This document shows positions 17,350 through 28,308 of a DNA stretch of 64,000 bases, piece by piece (positions within the stretch are counted from its first letter, which is position 1; each line of letters begins with the position of its first letter). Below the pieces are notes generated by a model. That model did not search any database. It worked only from the letters and a program-made list of their open reading frames with translations, and had not been told where the DNA came from. Origin of the DNA: Burkholderiaceae bacterium. Its GTDB lineage: Bacteria; Pseudomonadota; Gammaproteobacteria; Burkholderiales; Burkholderiaceae. The stretch lies in contig CANJBQ010000009.1 of NCBI GenBank assembly GCA_947472645.1, forward strand, positions 1 through 64,000, given 5' to 3'. The translations under genes and the position numbers were made by a program.

Positions 17350-20151
17350 TTAGAGGGTTCTTGCAACTTCGGTAACTTCAAATATTTCTAACTGGTCACC
17401 CTCTTGAATATCGTTGTAGTTTTTCAGCGACAATCCGCATTCAAGACCTGCTCTAACCTCTTTGGCATCATCTTTAAAGCGTTTGAGAGAGTCGAGCTCA
17501 CCTGTCCATACAACCACATTATCTCTGAGTAAGCGCGCTTTAGACGTACGTTTAACAACGCCATCCACCACCAAACAACCCGCAATCGAACCAATCTTAG
17601 AGACTGAAAATACTTGACGTATCTCAACGAGGCCAGTAATTTCCTCTTTCTTATCCGGGGTCAACATACCACTTAACGCGGCTTTAATTTCATCTACAGC
17701 GTCATAAATAATGTTGTAATAACGAATATCAACACCATTGGATTCTGCTAATTTTCGGGCTAATGCGTCAGCTCTGGAATTAAATCCGATCACAACCGCT
17801 TTTGATGCAACTGCCAAATTAATATCTGTTTCAGTAATGCCACCAACGGCAGCATGCACAATTTGGACTTTCACTTCAGGCGTAGAAAGTTTGGTTAAAG
17901 ATTGAGACAAAGCTTCTTGCGAACCTTGTACATCAGCCTTAATAATAATTGGCAAGAACTTGGTTTCAATACTACCTTCACCCACATTTTCAAACATGTT
18001 TTCTAGCTTGACAACTTGCTGTCTAGCTAATTTCACATCTCTGAATTTTCCTTGACGGAACAGGGCAATCTCACGCGCCTTACGTTCATCAGACACGACC
18101 AATACTTCTTCACCAGCAGCAGGCACTTCAGATAAACCTTGAATCTCAACCGGTATCGAAGGACCTGCATCTTGGCAAGGCTTACCATTTTCATCCAGCA
18201 TCGCACGAACACGACCAAATGACTGGCCAACCAACAACATGTCACCACGTTTTAATGTCCCAGACTGTACCAAAATAGTTGCAACCGGTCCTTTACCTTT
18301 ATCAAGTCTTGCTTCAATGACTAAACCTTTTGCAGGGGCATCAACTGGAGCTGTTAACTCCATCACCTCTGCTTGTAATAACACACTCTCTAATAACTCA
18401 TCAATACCTAGACCTGTCTTCGCAGAGACCTCAAGAAATGGAGAATCCCCACCATACTCTTCAGGAAGAACTTGCTCAGCAACTAATTCTTGCTTTACAC
18501 GTTCCGGATTTGCCTCTGGCTTATCAATTTTATTCACTGCAACAATAATCGGTACCCCAGCCGCTTTTGCATGTGCAATCGCTTCTTTGGTTTGCGGCAT
18601 AACGCCATCATCCGCAGCTACTACTAAAATAACAATATCCGTAGCTTGTGCACCACGCGCACGCATGGCAGTAAAGGCCTCATGGCCTGGTGTATCTAAA
18701 AACGTAATCATTCCACGAGGTGTTTGAACGTGATATGCCCCAATATGCTGAGTAATACCACCAGCTTCACCAGACGCCACTTTAGATAAACGAATCTTGT
18801 CCAGCAAGGAAGTCTTACCGTGGTCAACGTGACCCATTACAGTCACAACAGGAGGACGAGGAAGTTTGACAAAATCTACATGAACTTCTTGATCACCTAA
18901 ATCTAGTTCAGGATCATCGATTTTGGCAGCGTGTGCAACGTGACCCATTTCTTCCACAATAATCATGGCCGTATCTTGATCGAGCACTTGATTAATGGTG
19001 ACCATCTGCCCCATGCCCATGAGTAACTTAATTACTTCAGCAGCCTTCACCGCCATCTTGTGAGATAAATCAGCAACGGTAATCGTCTCAGGAATATGCA
19101 CATCACGAATGACTGGCTCAGTTGGCGCCACAAAATTGGTCGGTACATCAGAGTTTGAGGAGTGGGATTTTTTTCTTCCTCCACCAGTTCTCCATCCACC
19201 ACCAAGACCACCCGTTGAATCCCCACGAGTTTTAAGAGTCTTCTTTTTAGCGCCTTCTTCTTGCCAAGTAGAAGAAGTTTCAGTGGTTTTGATTAACTTG
19301 CCAGTTGGCTTAATAATCGCTTTTTTCTTTTCTTCAGCACCTTCAACTTTAACGGGCTTATGTAATGTCCCTTTTTTATCTTCTACAACGGGAGCTACAG
19401 GAGGAACTGGGGCTTTCAGAACACGCGAAGGCGCACTCATCATCTCGCGAATCGCTAATGCCTCAGCTTCAGCAACAGCCCTTCTAGCACGTAAAGACTT
19501 TAAATCTTCTTCAGAAGTATCTTTTTCTTCAACGACAGGAGCCGCAGGTTTTACAGCGGCAGGCTCTACTTTAGAACCATCGCTTGTATCTAAAACAGTT
19601 GCTTCTGGGATAATCTCTGTTTTAACTTCTTTAGCTAATTCTGCATCTTTAGCAGCCTGAATTTTTAATTTACGAGCATCTGTTGCTGCTTGAAGTTCAG
19701 CTTCTTGACGAGCAAGTAATTCTGCTTGACGATTTGCCTCCGCTTCACGTTTAGCTAATTCAGCATCGTCTAAGATCGAAACTGGCTTGGCAGGTTCAAC
19801 AATAGAAGCAATTACTGGTATAGCTTGAGCGTCGTCTGCACCACCCTCAGAACCTTTAACAATCACTCTTTTTTTACGGACTTCTACCTGCACAGTACGT
19901 GTTCTTCCAGCAGAATCAGATTGACGAATTTCACTCGTCTCACGTTTCGTTAAGGTGATTTTTTTACGTGCACCAGCATCTGTAGGGGCGGGTGTGTTTT
20001 CAATATGATCCAATAGTTCCTTCTTCTCTTTATCCGTCAGCGTATCTGTTTCAGCTTTTTTATCAATCCCAATCGACCTTAATTGCTCAAGAACTTGATC
20101 AGTCGAGCGCTTTAACTCTTCAGCCAATGTCTTTACAGTAATAGTCGCCAT
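17350..20151 (-). CDS. infB: Translation initiation factor IF-2
   Basis: This 933-residue protein delivers initiator tRNA to the ribosome. The N-terminal IF2_N module ([19 protein letters not shown]) is followed by a long charged Ala/Glu/Lys-rich linker (about 60-340), a second IF2_N region, and the G domain. The G domain has G1 [14 protein letters not shown]3 DTPGHEAF and G4 NKIDKP. Domains II to IV close the protein. The long N-terminal linker explains the plus-strand shadow ORFs opposite it. It lies 15 bases downstream of nusA. Confidence 0.97.
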   Translation of the reverse strand: MATITVKTLAEELKRSTDQVLEQLRSIGIDKKAETDTLTDKEKKELLDHIENTPAPTDAGARKKITLTKRETSEIRQSDSAGRTRTVQVEVRKKRVIVKGSEGGADDAQAIPVIASIVEPAKPVSILDDAELAKREAEANRQAELLARQEAELQAATDARKLKIQAAKDAELAKEVKTEIIPEATVLDTSDGSKVEPAAVKPAAPVVEEKDTSEEDLKSLRARRAVAEAEALAIREMMSAPSRVLKAPVPPVAPVVEDKKGTLHKPVKVEGAEEKKKAIIKPTGKLIKTTETSSTWQEEGAKKKTLKTRGDSTGGLGGGWRTGGGRKKSHSSNSDVPTNFVAPTEPVIRDVHIPETITVADLSHKMAVKAAEVIKLLMGMGQMVTINQVLDQDTAMIIVEEMGHVAHAAKIDDPELDLGDQEVHVDFVKLPRPPVVTVMGHVDHGKTSLLDKIRLSKVASGEAGGITQHIGAYHVQTPRGMITFLDTPGHEAFTAMRARGAQATDIVILVVAADDGVMPQTKEAIAHAKAAGVPIIVAVNKIDKPEANPERVKQELVAEQVLPEEYGGDSPFLEVSAKTGLGIDELLESVLLQAEVMELTAPVDAPAKGLVIEARLDKGKGPVATILVQSGTLKRGDMLLVGQSFGRVRAMLDENGKPCQDAGPSIPVEIQGLSEVPAAGEEVLVVSDERKAREIALFRQGKFRDVKLARQQVVKLENMFENVGEGSIETKFLPIIIKADVQGSQEALSQSLTKLSTPEVKVQIVHAAVGGITETDINLAVASKAVVIGFNSRADALARKLAESNGVDIRYYNIIYDAVDEIKAALSGMLTPDKKEEITGLVEIRQVFSVSKIGSIAGCLVVDGVVKRTSKARLLRDNVVVWTGELDSLKRFKDDAKEVRAGLECGLSLKNYNDIQEGDQLEIFEVTEVARTL

Positions 20152-20166
20152 GCGCTGTCTTTATCC

Positions 20167-21642
20167 TCAATTAAACCAATGTGCACGTGCAGTCATGATC
20201 AGTGTCTTAGCGCTTTCTTCATCCATTTGAGTCATATCCATCAACTCATCAACAGCTAACTCCGCTAAGTCTTCCCGCGTTTGAATCTGATTCTCTTGTA
20301 ACTTTAAAATCGTCTCAGGCAAGATACCAGTCACAGAAATCAACTCTTGAGAGACTTCTTTCGTAGAAGCGTGTAACGCATCTTCCATCTCTTTCAGTGA
20401 GTCACGCGCCCTAGTTCTCAACTCATTAACAGTATCTTCGTCAAAGGCCTCAATTTCTAGCATTTCGCTTAATGGAACATAAGCAACTTCTTCAAGACTA
20501 TTAAAGCCCTCTTCAATTAAAATGTCAGCGACTTCAGCATCGACATCTAACTTGGCCATAAATATCTCGCGAACCTTTTGCATCTCATCTTCTAATTTTT
20601 TAGCAGACTCTTCAGGAGTCATTATGTTGATTTGCCAACCTGTGAGTTCACTGGCTAATCGAACATTCTGCCCACTTCTTCCAATGGCAATGGCTAAATT
20701 TTCTTCATCAACGACGACGTCCATGACATGTTTTTCTTCATCAACCACAATTGATGAAACCTGTGCCGGTGCCAAAGCTCCAATCACAAATTGCGCTGGA
20801 TCTTCAGACCATAAAACAATATCCACAGCTTCGCCAGCAACTTCATTACGCACCGCAGTAACACGCGTTCCACGAACTCCAACACATGTTCCAATAGGAT
20901 CAATACGTTTATCGTGCGTAACTACCGCAATTTTTGCCCGGATGCCAGGATCACGTGCAGCGCCTTTTAACTCTAAAAGACCTTGCTCAATTTCTGGAAC
21001 TTCGTTTTCAAATAATTTGAGTAAAAATTCAGGACAAGTTCTCGATAATTCAATTTGCGGACCACGCGCCTCACGATCAACTTTTAGAATATATGCGCGA
21101 ACGCGATCACCACTGCGTAAATTCTCTTTCGGGATCATCTGATCACGACGCAATAAAGCCTCAACACGACCCGACTCAATAATTAAGCCATTCTTATCAG
21201 CACGTTTAACAGTACCGTTCATCACTTTTTCGCCACGCTCAAGGAAGTCATTCAAAATCTGTTCACGTTCTGCATCGCGAATACGTTGCAAAATAACTTG
21301 TTTTGCAGCTTGCGCGCCAATACGACCAAAGGCAACTGATTCAATCTGCTCTTCAATATATTCGCCCGTCTCAATATCAGGAATTTCCTCTTGAGCTTCA
21401 AATAACAAAATCTCTTTATCTGGTTCTTGTAATCCAGATTCGCTAGGAACAACTAGCCAACGACGAAATGATTCGTATTCACCAGTTTGACGATCAATTG
21501 CTACACGTATATCCACATCAATGTCATAACGCTTTTTTGTGGCTGAAGAAAGCGCCATCTCTAAAGCATCAAAAACAACGCCTCGATCAACGTTTTTTTC
21601 GTGTGCAAGCGCATCTACTAAAATGAGAACTTCACGACTCAT
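20167..21642 (-). CDS. nusA: Transcription termination/antitermination factor NusA
   Basis: This 491-residue protein has an N-terminal RNA-polymerase-binding domain, an S1 domain (about 135-200), two KH domains ([14 protein letters not shown] and [17 protein letters not shown]), and two C-terminal acidic repeats ([14 protein letters not shown] and a second around [12 protein letters not shown]). It modulates pausing, termination and antitermination. It overlaps rimP by four bases. Confidence 0.97.
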   Translation of the reverse strand: MSREVLILVDALAHEKNVDRGVVFDALEMALSSATKKRYDIDVDIRVAIDRQTGEYESFRRWLVVPSESGLQEPDKEILLFEAQEEIPDIETGEYIEEQIESVAFGRIGAQAAKQVILQRIRDAEREQILNDFLERGEKVMNGTVKRADKNGLIIESGRVEALLRRDQMIPKENLRSGDRVRAYILKVDREARGPQIELSRTCPEFLLKLFENEVPEIEQGLLELKGAARDPGIRAKIAVVTHDKRIDPIGTCVGVRGTRVTAVRNEVAGEAVDIVLWSEDPAQFVIGALAPAQVSSIVVDEEKHVMDVVVDEENLAIAIGRSGQNVRLASELTGWQINIMTPEESAKKLEDEMQKVREIFMAKLDVDAEVADILIEEGFNSLEEVAYVPLSEMLEIEAFDEDTVNELRTRARDSLKEMEDALHASTKEVSQELISVTGILPETILKLQENQIQTREDLAELAVDELMDMTQMDEESAKTLIMTARAHWFN

Positions 21643-22133
21643 GATTTTTTTCCTTTGAAATCAAGTACTGGAACTAACCGCGCTTTATCAACGTCAGTTA
21701 ATGAAAACTCAAGCATTGCTGACTCACCAGGTTTTGGCTCTATCAATAATCCCCAAACCGCATCCCGAGATTGAGGATCGCCTGACAGCAGACCCTGCAA
21801 TATCCCAGAAAAATTCTTTCTGTTAGCCATTGCCACATGCAACTTCAACGTGATCTCCAACCCCTTAAAACGCTCAAAATCTTGCGCTGTTTTAATGATT
21901 CGATCAACTCCCGGAGATGAAACTTCCAATCTTTCGAAAGCAATATTCTCAACCGGCAACATATAGGTCAATTGATGGCTCACCTTTTCACAATCCGCGA
22001 CCGTTATTGGCGTCTCAACATCCCGATTCTCAATCGTAACTCGAAGTAATCCCCTACCTTCTCTCTCAATATCTACAAGGTGGTAGTCCAAATTCTCAAC
22101 AACGTTCGCAATTACTAGGTTTTGATCAGCCAT
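21639..22133 (-). CDS. rimP: Ribosome maturation factor RimP
   Basis: This 164-residue protein is needed for 30S maturation. The N-terminal domain includes [16 protein letters not shown] and the conserved [19 protein letters not shown] core is intact. It is the first gene of the rimP-nusA-infB-rbfA-truB operon. The promoter must lie in the short gap after the rluB terminator, or transcription arrives by read-through. Confidence 0.95.
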   Translation of the reverse strand: MADQNLVIANVVENLDYHLVDIEREGRGLLRVTIENRDVETPITVADCEKVSHQLTYMLPVENIAFERLEVSSPGVDRIIKTAQDFERFKGLEITLKLHVAMANRKNFSGILQGLLSGDPQSRDAVWGLLIEPKPGESAMLEFSLTDVDKARLVPVLDFKGKKS

Positions 22134-22168
22134 ACATTTATGTCAAACTTCTAAAAACGATTTCATGC

Positions 22169-22194
22169 AAAAAAAAATGGGCAAATGCCCATTT
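22169..22194 (-). terminator. Rho-independent terminator after rluB
   Basis: AAATGGGC / GCCCATTT is a perfect 8-bp stem with a 4-base loop, followed on the minus strand by nine T. It separates the scpB-rluB transcript from the rimP-nusA operon. Confidence 0.88.
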
Positions 22195-22241
22195 CTTGCT
22201 AAAACTCTTCGAATTTCAGCAAAATAGAATTATAAACTAAT

Positions 22242-24026
22242 TTATTCCATACCACTAGGTTTCTTTGGTCTTGGACCCTTAAAACCGGTTTTTGGGCGAT
22301 TTTTCGGCCCCCGATTAGTAGGGCGACCACTTCGTTGACCTCCAGCACCCCCTGCTGTAGATACAAAACCGCTCTCATGAGTAACTTTTGGACCGCCAGG
22401 ACGTTGATGACGACCACCTTTTTTAGCTTGTCCACCGTTATTGCCATTTTGGTTCGAGTTTTGACCGTTTTTATGCTGAGTTAGCCCTAAATGATTATCT
22501 GCCATTTTTAACGCCTCTCTAGACCCCCAATAAGATACGGACGTTTGCATAGGATCTGGTTGTCCCTGAGCATCAGTATTGCGGTCATGGCCTCTTTGGG
22601 GCGATTTACCAGTTCCTGGAGAAACTGGCGCTTTAAGGCCTGCCATCTTCATGAGCTGTATCACTTGATCAGTAGGAACTTCTTCAAAACGTCCTCGTCT
22701 TAACCTAGGAGGCAAAATAAAGATGCCGTAGCGGGTTCTAATCAAACGGGAGACCATATGTCCAACGGCTTCAAACATTCTGCGCACTTCACGGTTTTTA
22801 CCCTCTGTAAGCGCAACATGGTACCAACGATTAGCCCCGTCACCACCACCATCAGCTAAACGCAAGAACTTCGCTACTCCGTCCTCTAACGTAATACCCA
22901 TTTTTAAAAGTTGCGACTGATCATGCTCAAGCTCACCCATAATACGCACAGCGTATTCACGCTCAATCCCGTAACGAGGGTGCATTAAACGATTAGCAAG
23001 CTCTCCAGAAGTCGTAAATAGTAAGAGTCCTTCGGTATTAAAGTCCAAGCGACCGACAGCAATCCAACGACCATTTTTGGCTTTTGGTAAACGTTCAAAT
23101 ACCGTTGGGCGACCTTCTGGATCAGACTGACTAACAATTTCTCCTGCTGGCTTGTGATACATCAGTACCCGTGGTGGCTTCGTCTGAATCTTACGATGCA
23201 CCATCTTGCCATTAATGCGGACTTGATCCGTCGGCCCAATCCGCTGACCAATATGAGCTGGCATACTATTCACAGAAACACGCCCCTGAATAATCAGTTC
23301 TTCCATCTCACGCCGTGAACCCATTCCAGCATCAGCTAATACTTTATGTAACTTGACCGTGTCTTCATCTTCGACTTCATCATCTAAACCATCTAGATCA
23401 GACCAAACTTCATTACGCATTGACATCGGCAAATCTTGCACATTGGCAAATTGATATTGATTCAGAGCCTCATCATTGTCAGGTTGCTCATGATTATCAT
23501 TCGAATCGTCCCATTCTGAAGAACTTGCATCCTGGATTGCTTTTAAACTAGGGTCGACCACAGTCATCTGTGAGTTTTCATCATCACTCGTTGTACTCGC
23601 CGTTACTTCTACCAATTCCGGACTATCTAACAATGCATCAAACTCACCCGAAACAACTTGTGCAAATAATTGCTCGCTTTGTTCCTTTAAAGGATTTGGT
23701 TTATTCTGTTGTTGGGGACGTTGTTGGGGGCGTTGTTGGGTACGTTGATGAGGATGGCGCGCACCAGTTCTTGGACGATTACCACCTTCACTGCCCTCTT
23801 GAGGATTAGCACCTTCAGTACCATCTTCGGATGGCGCACCCTCCGGACGTGGACGTTTATTTCCGAAGCGCCCACCTTTACGCCCATAACGGGGATTTCT
23901 AGGACGTTTTGACTCTCCACCTTCTGCGTTTTGTGGTGAACCTTGATCTGCAGAAAGCGCTTTATTGTCTGAAGATCCCTCTGTTACAACTTTGGGTACT
24001 TCATCAGGTCTTTCTATTTCAGTCAT
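22242..24026 (-). CDS. rluB: 23S rRNA pseudouridine-2605 synthase RluB with long disordered tails
   Basis: This 594-residue protein is roughly twice as long as minimal RluB. Residues 1-215 are a Gly/Arg/Pro/Gln-rich disordered tail containing QRPQ repeats. An S4 RNA-binding domain ([21 protein letters not shown]) is followed by the RsuA-family catalytic core with [14 protein letters not shown], where the Asp is the nucleophile. A basic Gly/Asn/Lys-rich C-terminal tail ends in PRPKKPSG. Such tails are common in betaproteobacterial RluB and probably bind rRNA. It overlaps scpB by eight bases. Confidence 0.94.
   Translation of the reverse strand: MTEIERPDEVPKVVTEGSSDNKALSADQGSPQNAEGGESKRPRNPRYGRKGGRFGNKRPRPEGAPSEDGTEGANPQEGSEGGNRPRTGARHPHQRTQQRPQQRPQQQNKPNPLKEQSEQLFAQVVSGEFDALLDSPELVEVTASTTSDDENSQMTVVDPSLKAIQDASSSEWDDSNDNHEQPDNDEALNQYQFANVQDLPMSMRNEVWSDLDGLDDEVEDEDTVKLHKVLADAGMGSRREMEELIIQGRVSVNSMPAHIGQRIGPTDQVRINGKMVHRKIQTKPPRVLMYHKPAGEIVSQSDPEGRPTVFERLPKAKNGRWIAVGRLDFNTEGLLLFTTSGELANRLMHPRYGIEREYAVRIMGELEHDQSQLLKMGITLEDGVAKFLRLADGGGDGANRWYHVALTEGKNREVRRMFEAVGHMVSRLIRTRYGIFILPPRLRRGRFEEVPTDQVIQLMKMAGLKAPVSPGTGKSPQRGHDRNTDAQGQPDPMQTSVSYWGSREALKMADNHLGLTQHKNGQNSNQNGNNGGQAKKGGRHQRPGGPKVTHESGFVSTAGGAGGQRSGRPTNRGPKNRPKTGFKGPRPKKPSGME
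23708..23743. repeat. 12-base tandem repeat within rluB
   Basis: Three consecutive near-identical 12-base units (GTTGTTGGGGAC type) encode the QRPQ repeats of the RluB N-terminal tail. The tract is in frame, so copy-number change would lengthen or shorten the disordered tail without a frameshift. Confidence 0.7.
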
Positions 24027-24723
24027 GGGTCTTATTCTTTTCGTCTATCGGTACTTCTATAGTTGCATCAGTTTCAGATGAAGCATCATGGCTTGACACA
24101 TCTTCACCAAGTTCATCTGGAGCCAAGCCTTGTTCTTCTGGAGAATCATTAGCCGTATCTAATAAAGCACCTTCAAAATTAATCACCTGTTGAGCAATTT
24201 GATCAACAATGACACCATCTTCAAGCGAAGGCAAAGATTGAAGATTTGGAATACTCATATCGTCTAAAAACTGTTTGGTGGTGGCATATAAAGCAGGTCG
24301 TCCAATCGTATCTTTGTGACCAATGACCTCAATCCAAACCCGGTCCTCAAGCTGACGAATAATCTGTGTACTAACAGTTACCCCACGAATTTCCTCTATC
24401 TCACCGCGCGTTACTGGTTGACGATAAGCAATAATTGCCAAAGTTTCCATGACTGCACGTGAATATTTGGGGGGCTTTTCTACTGTTAATCGATCTAAAT
24501 ATTCACGCATCGACAAACGGCTTTGAAAGCGCCAGCCTGTAGCGATGTTCACTAGCTCCATCCCTTTTTCAGACCAGTCCCTTTGTAACTCGTTCAGCCA
24601 AGTAATAATATTTTCAGGACTGACTTCATCGCCATAAAGACGTGTCAATTCATTCATCGATAAAGGCTCCTCGCTGCACAAAAGAGCAGTTTCGAGCACT
24701 AACTTATAGTGGTTTTCAATCAT
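24019..24723 (-). CDS. scpB: Segregation and condensation protein ScpB
   Basis: This 234-residue subunit of the SMC-ScpAB complex has two winged-helix domains ([21 protein letters not shown] and [23 protein letters not shown]). The acidic C-terminal tail from about residue 180 is common in Burkholderiales. It acts in chromosome condensation and segregation. The coding region overlaps rluB, as is usual. Confidence 0.95.
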   Translation of the reverse strand: MIENHYKLVLETALLCSEEPLSMNELTRLYGDEVSPENIITWLNELQRDWSEKGMELVNIATGWRFQSRLSMREYLDRLTVEKPPKYSRAVMETLAIIAYRQPVTRGEIEEIRGVTVSTQIIRQLEDRVWIEVIGHKDTIGRPALYATTKQFLDDMSIPNLQSLPSLEDGVIVDQIAQQVINFEGALLDTANDSPEEQGLAPDELGEDVSSHDASSETDATIEVPIDEKNKTHD

Positions 24724-24999
24724 ATTTCAATGAGATTTGAAATTACTTTCAATCTTTACTTTCTATTTACTCTCTCAAGAGTTATGAAACTCAGTGTTTT
24801 CAATTTGATGTATTACTTGATTCTCTCAATCAGAAATTAGTCTTTAATGATTATCAGAGGAGGACATTCAGTACTGATTCATCTTTGTTATCTATCCGTT
24901 GATGATTCAGCTCTTTTGCGAATAAGCTATTATATCGGAATCCTTACCATTGGTAAAAATTGTTTTTACCAACAAATTGTACCCCTTCTAAAGATACTC

Positions 25000-25986
25000 A
25001 TGAAAATGGTTCAAAAAATTTCGGTGTATCCAGCAATTAAACTGACTATATGTTTGTGTTTGTGCCTTTATGGTATCACGGCATGCTCACCGATACCCCC
25101 TAAAAAAGAGGCGCCAGTTGACTCCGATGTGAAACTAATACCCCCTCTAACTCTTGCTCCACCTCCACCCCCAGCCCCTCCTGTCGCGCCTCCAAGGATT
25201 CCGGTCATTGGTCTCGCATTGGGTGGAGGTGCGGCAAGAGGATTTGCACATATTGGCGCAATCAAAGTCTTAGAAGCAAATGGCATCAAACCGGACATCA
25301 TCGTCGGTACCAGCGCTGGTAGCGTGATTGGATCCATTTATGCCACAGGCATTTCTGCCGGCGAATTACAACGAATCGCCATCAATCTCGACGAGGCAAC
25401 CATCACCGATTGGATGAATCCATTCTCTAGTAAATTAGGTGGAATGATAAAGGGGGATGCTTTGCAATCAACCGTCAATCAAATGGTTAAAAACCGCTCC
25501 ATCGAAAATATGAAAATTCGTTTAGGTATCGTAGCTACTGATTTAAAAACAGGTAACTCGATTTTGTTTCAGCGAGGTAATACTGGCCAGGCCGTTCGGG
25601 CGTCAAGTAGTGTTCCCGGTATCTTTATGCCAACGATTATTGCCGGAAGAGAATACGTGGATGGAGGGTTATCTTCACCAGTTCCCATTAGATACGCAAA
25701 AAATTTAGGGGCTGATATCGTCATCGCCATTAATATCTCAGCAGACCCATCCAATCAAAATGTATCCGGAATCTTAGGCACTCTGCTGCAAACAACCACG
25801 ATTATGGGAAGTGCCATTACCCGTTGGGAGTTGCCACTCGCAGACGTTGTTGTCGTCCCTCAACTACCCCAAATGAAGGGCACTGACTTTAACGCTAGAA
25901 ACTCTGCCATCCTTGCCGGTGAAGAGGCTATGCAACAACAAATCCTACTACTTAAAATGAAAATCGAGGCTTTTAAAAAACAATAA
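25000..25986 (+). CDS. Patatin-like phospholipase lipoprotein (RssA-like)
   Basis: This is a predicted lipoprotein serine acyl hydrolase. I place the start at ATG 25000 (MKMVQKIS) because it gives a proper signal peptide ending in a lipobox (LYGITAC, lipidated Cys29 of 328 residues); the ORF-track start adds 51 residues without signal character. A Pro-rich linker (about 45-67) leads to the patatin domain. That domain has the oxyanion motif GGGAARG, nucleophile GTSAG (about Ser105) and the catalytic aspartate in VDGGLSSP. It probably acts on membrane phospholipids in the periplasm or envelope. The gap before it (24724-24999) shows no other gene. Confidence 0.88.
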   Translation: MKMVQKISVYPAIKLTICLCLCLYGITACSPIPPKKEAPVDSDVKLIPPLTLAPPPPPAPPVAPPRIPVIGLALGGGAARGFAHIGAIKVLEANGIKPDIIVGTSAGSVIGSIYATGISAGELQRIAINLDEATITDWMNPFSSKLGGMIKGDALQSTVNQMVKNRSIENMKIRLGIVATDLKTGNSILFQRGNTGQAVRASSSVPGIFMPTIIAGREYVDGGLSSPVPIRYAKNLGADIVIAINISADPSNQNVSGILGTLLQTTTIMGSAITRWELPLADVVVVPQLPQMKGTDFNARNSAILAGEEAMQQQILLLKMKIEAFKKQ

Positions 25987-26011
25987 AGGGTAGCCAAAGC
26001 TACCCTTTATT
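25982..26011. terminator. Bidirectional terminator between convergent genes
   Basis: AATAAAGGGTAGC and GCTACCCTTTATT form a perfect 13-bp stem with a 4-base loop. It begins in the stop codon of the patatin gene. The minus strand continues into GTTTTTT, and the plus strand into a T-rich stretch, so it can serve both converging transcripts. Confidence 0.85.
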
Positions 26012-26028
26012 ATGACTATTTTGGAAAA

Positions 26029-26598
26029 TTACTTCGTAATCATATCCATTTGAATAGAGTTTTTATAGACAGGATCTACACGGCGGGCACCATCAAAACG
26101 CTTATCCCAATAAACAGTTGTCATGTCATCTACACGAACTCCAGATCCCCGCGCAGGCGCGTGAATAAATTTATTCTCACCAACATAAATACCAACGTGC
26201 GAGTTCTCACGTTGCAAGGTGTTGAAAAAAACTAAATCGCCAGGCATCAAACTCTCTCTAGAGATTTGTAATCCGACCTTGCTCATATCATCCGTTTTAC
26301 GCGGGAAGAGAAATCCTAAATTATCTTTGAATACATACTTCACAAATGCACTAGCATCAAAACCAGTTTGAACTTTATCATCCCAACGATAACGAACACC
26401 AATAAGCTGCATGGCGTTATTAATCAAACTCCCTGTACTATCGGAAACGGTAACTGCAACTTTTCTGTAAAAAGCTGGCTTAGCAACTGCCTCTGTCGAA
26501 GCTTCTTCAGTCGATTGCGCCAAAACCATGGAGGACATCAATGCCGCCATGGCTAAGGGAACCACTAAGAATGTTTTCGTAAGTTGTTGATTATTCAT
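26029..26598 (-). CDS. Exported NlpC/P60-fold protein lacking the catalytic cysteine
   Basis: This 189-residue protein has a signal peptide (cleavage near MVLAQ, residue 28). The NlpC/P60 domain covers about 57-175. The family catalytic motif DCSGF reads DASAF here (GFDASAFVKYVF), so the nucleophilic Cys is Ala; the whole protein contains no cysteine. The second motif NSHVGIYVG with the catalytic His and the third position HAPARG are intact. The usual enzyme cleaves peptidoglycan stem peptides; this one is predicted to be an inactive binding protein or to use another mechanism. The DNA reads cleanly in frame on both sides, so a frameshift is excluded. Confidence 0.87.
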   Translation of the reverse strand: MNNQQLTKTFLVVPLAMAALMSSMVLAQSTEEASTEAVAKPAFYRKVAVTVSDSTGSLINNAMQLIGVRYRWDDKVQTGFDASAFVKYVFKDNLGFLFPRKTDDMSKVGLQISRESLMPGDLVFFNTLQRENSHVGIYVGENKFIHAPARGSGVRVDDMTTVYWDKRFDGARRVDPVYKNSIQMDMITK

Positions 26599-26679
26599 GT
26601 TTTAATAATTTAAAGTAAATGCTTTTCCTAAGTCTAAACGACTTTCGGACAAATTTCAATGGTTGATGATCAAAAAATA

Positions 26680-28308
26680 TCAAAAGGCTTCATATATTAG
26701 TTGCTGGGTATAGGCGCTTTTAGGGGCTTTAATGATCTCTTCCGTCTCGCCAAACTCCACAATATCGCCATGTTGCAACACCATAATCCGGTGAGACATC
26801 GCTCGAACAACTGCAATATCATGACTGATAAAAATATAGGCCAAATTGTATTTTTGCTGCAAATCCGTCAATAGCGCTAAAACCTGCTTCTGAATGGTGA
26901 CATCTAAAGCTGAGGTGGGCTCATCCAAAATCAAGATTTCTGGCTTTAATATCAAGGCCCTAGCTATAGCGATCCGCTGACGCTGCCCACCAGAAAACTC
27001 ATGAGGGTAACGATCAATAGCCGACTTCTCCAGACCTACCTCTGCTAAAACATCCGCTACACGAGCTAATTTCTGAGCTTGGCTCAAATTGGGTTGATGC
27101 ACGTCTAAACCCTCAGCAATAATCTGCCCTACGGACATCCGTGGAGATAAGGAGCCAAATGGATCCTGAAAAATGACTTGAAACTTAGCGCGCATAGCTC
27201 GTTTATCCGAGGCGCTCAATTTCGTCCAAGAGCTCCCTAGTAATTCAACATTCCCCTCCATCTTTGCTGAGGTTCCCGCGAGAAGATCCAAAAGCGCCAT
27301 ACCTAATGTGGTTTTACCCGAGCCTGATTCACCAATAATCCCAAGTGTCTCCCCTTGGCGTAAATCAAAATTGATCCCTCTTAAAACTGAGGTATATTTC
27401 GTTTTTTGATAAAAATGGAGTAATTGACTCCACCCGGATTGTTCCGCAGGGTAACCCACCTCTATACCTTTAGCATCTAATAAATGGGTCGCTAGCGGTA
27501 TTAAAGGTAATAGATTTTTTTCAGGACGGCTATTAACTAGAGACTGTGTGTAAGCAGTTTGAGGGGCTTCAAAAATATTCTGTGTGGAACCACTTTCAAC
27601 CACTTTACCCTGATGCATCACCACCACCTGTTGAGCAAATTTTTTCACTAAATTAAGATCATGGCTAATCAACAAAATTGACATGCCTTGATTTTCAGAG
27701 TGCTTCTGTAAATCTTTTAACAAATCTAAAATTTGTTTACGTAAATTAACGTCGAGCGCTGTCGTGGGCTCATCAGCAATTAATAACTTAGGCTTTGTCG
27801 ACAACGCCATGGCGATCATGGCTCGTTGTCTTTGCCCTCCCGATAATTGATGCGGATAAGCGTGCATCTTATTTTTCACATCCGGCAACCCAACACGCTC
27901 TAACATTTCCATCGCGCGACGAGTAGACTCTTCTTTACGAAGCATGGGCTCATGAATCGTAACCGCCTCAATGATTTGATAACCAATGGTAAATAATGGA
28001 TTAAGGGCTGTCATCGGCTCCTGGAAAATCATGGCAATCTCACGTCCTCTGATGGCTCTTAATTCCTCCATCGGAATTCTTAATAAATTCTTATCACCCC
28101 AATGAATATGTCCTCTTACATCAGCACCATCAGGTAACAAACCTAAAATCGATAAAGCCGTTAATGACTTACCCGAACCTGATTCCCCAACAATCGCAAT
28201 CCGCGATCCCGGTGGAATCTCTAGGTTGAGGTTTTCAACCACATTACGCTCTTTACGACCTTGCCCAAAAGAAATATTTAAGCCTTGTATTTTTAAGGAC
28301 GGAATCAT
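26680..28308 (-). CDS. yejF: Peptide ABC importer, duplicated ATPase YejF
   Basis: This 542-residue protein contains two complete ABC ATPase domains. The first has Walker A GESGSGKS, signature LSGGQRQR and Walker B LLIADEPTTALD. The second, from about residue 285, has GESGSGKT, FSGGQRQR and LILDEPTSALD. This double-ATPase form is typical of the microcin C/oligopeptide importer YejABEF. It overlaps yejE by four bases (ATGA) and is last in the operon. Confidence 0.93.
   Translation of the reverse strand: MIPSLKIQGLNISFGQGRKERNVVENLNLEIPPGSRIAIVGESGSGKSLTALSILGLLPDGADVRGHIHWGDKNLLRIPMEELRAIRGREIAMIFQEPMTALNPLFTIGYQIIEAVTIHEPMLRKEESTRRAMEMLERVGLPDVKNKMHAYPHQLSGGQRQRAMIAMALSTKPKLLIADEPTTALDVNLRKQILDLLKDLQKHSENQGMSILLISHDLNLVKKFAQQVVVMHQGKVVESGSTQNIFEAPQTAYTQSLVNSRPEKNLLPLIPLATHLLDAKGIEVGYPAEQSGWSQLLHFYQKTKYTSVLRGINFDLRQGETLGIIGESGSGKTTLGMALLDLLAGTSAKMEGNVELLGSSWTKLSASDKRAMRAKFQVIFQDPFGSLSPRMSVGQIIAEGLDVHQPNLSQAQKLARVADVLAEVGLEKSAIDRYPHEFSGGQRQRIAIARALILKPEILILDEPTSALDVTIQKQVLALLTDLQQKYNLAYIFISHDIAVVRAMSHRIMVLQHGDIVEFGETEEIIKAPKSAYTQQLIYEAF

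Noticed and set aside
18239-21142. Long plus-strand ORFs opposite infB and nusA (18239-18727, 19109-19660, 20522-21142)
   Set aside because: They lie wholly antisense to well-recognised genes, have biased Ser/Thr/Pro composition and no recognisable domain; they are shadow frames.
23687-23920. Extra ORFs in the rluB N-terminal region on both strands
   Set aside because: They result from the low-complexity repeat tract in alternative frames and have no start-site support.
24847-24999. N-terminal 51-residue extension of the patatin ORF
   Set aside because: The extension would bury the lipoprotein signal inside the chain; the ATG at 25000 gives a normal signal and lipobox.
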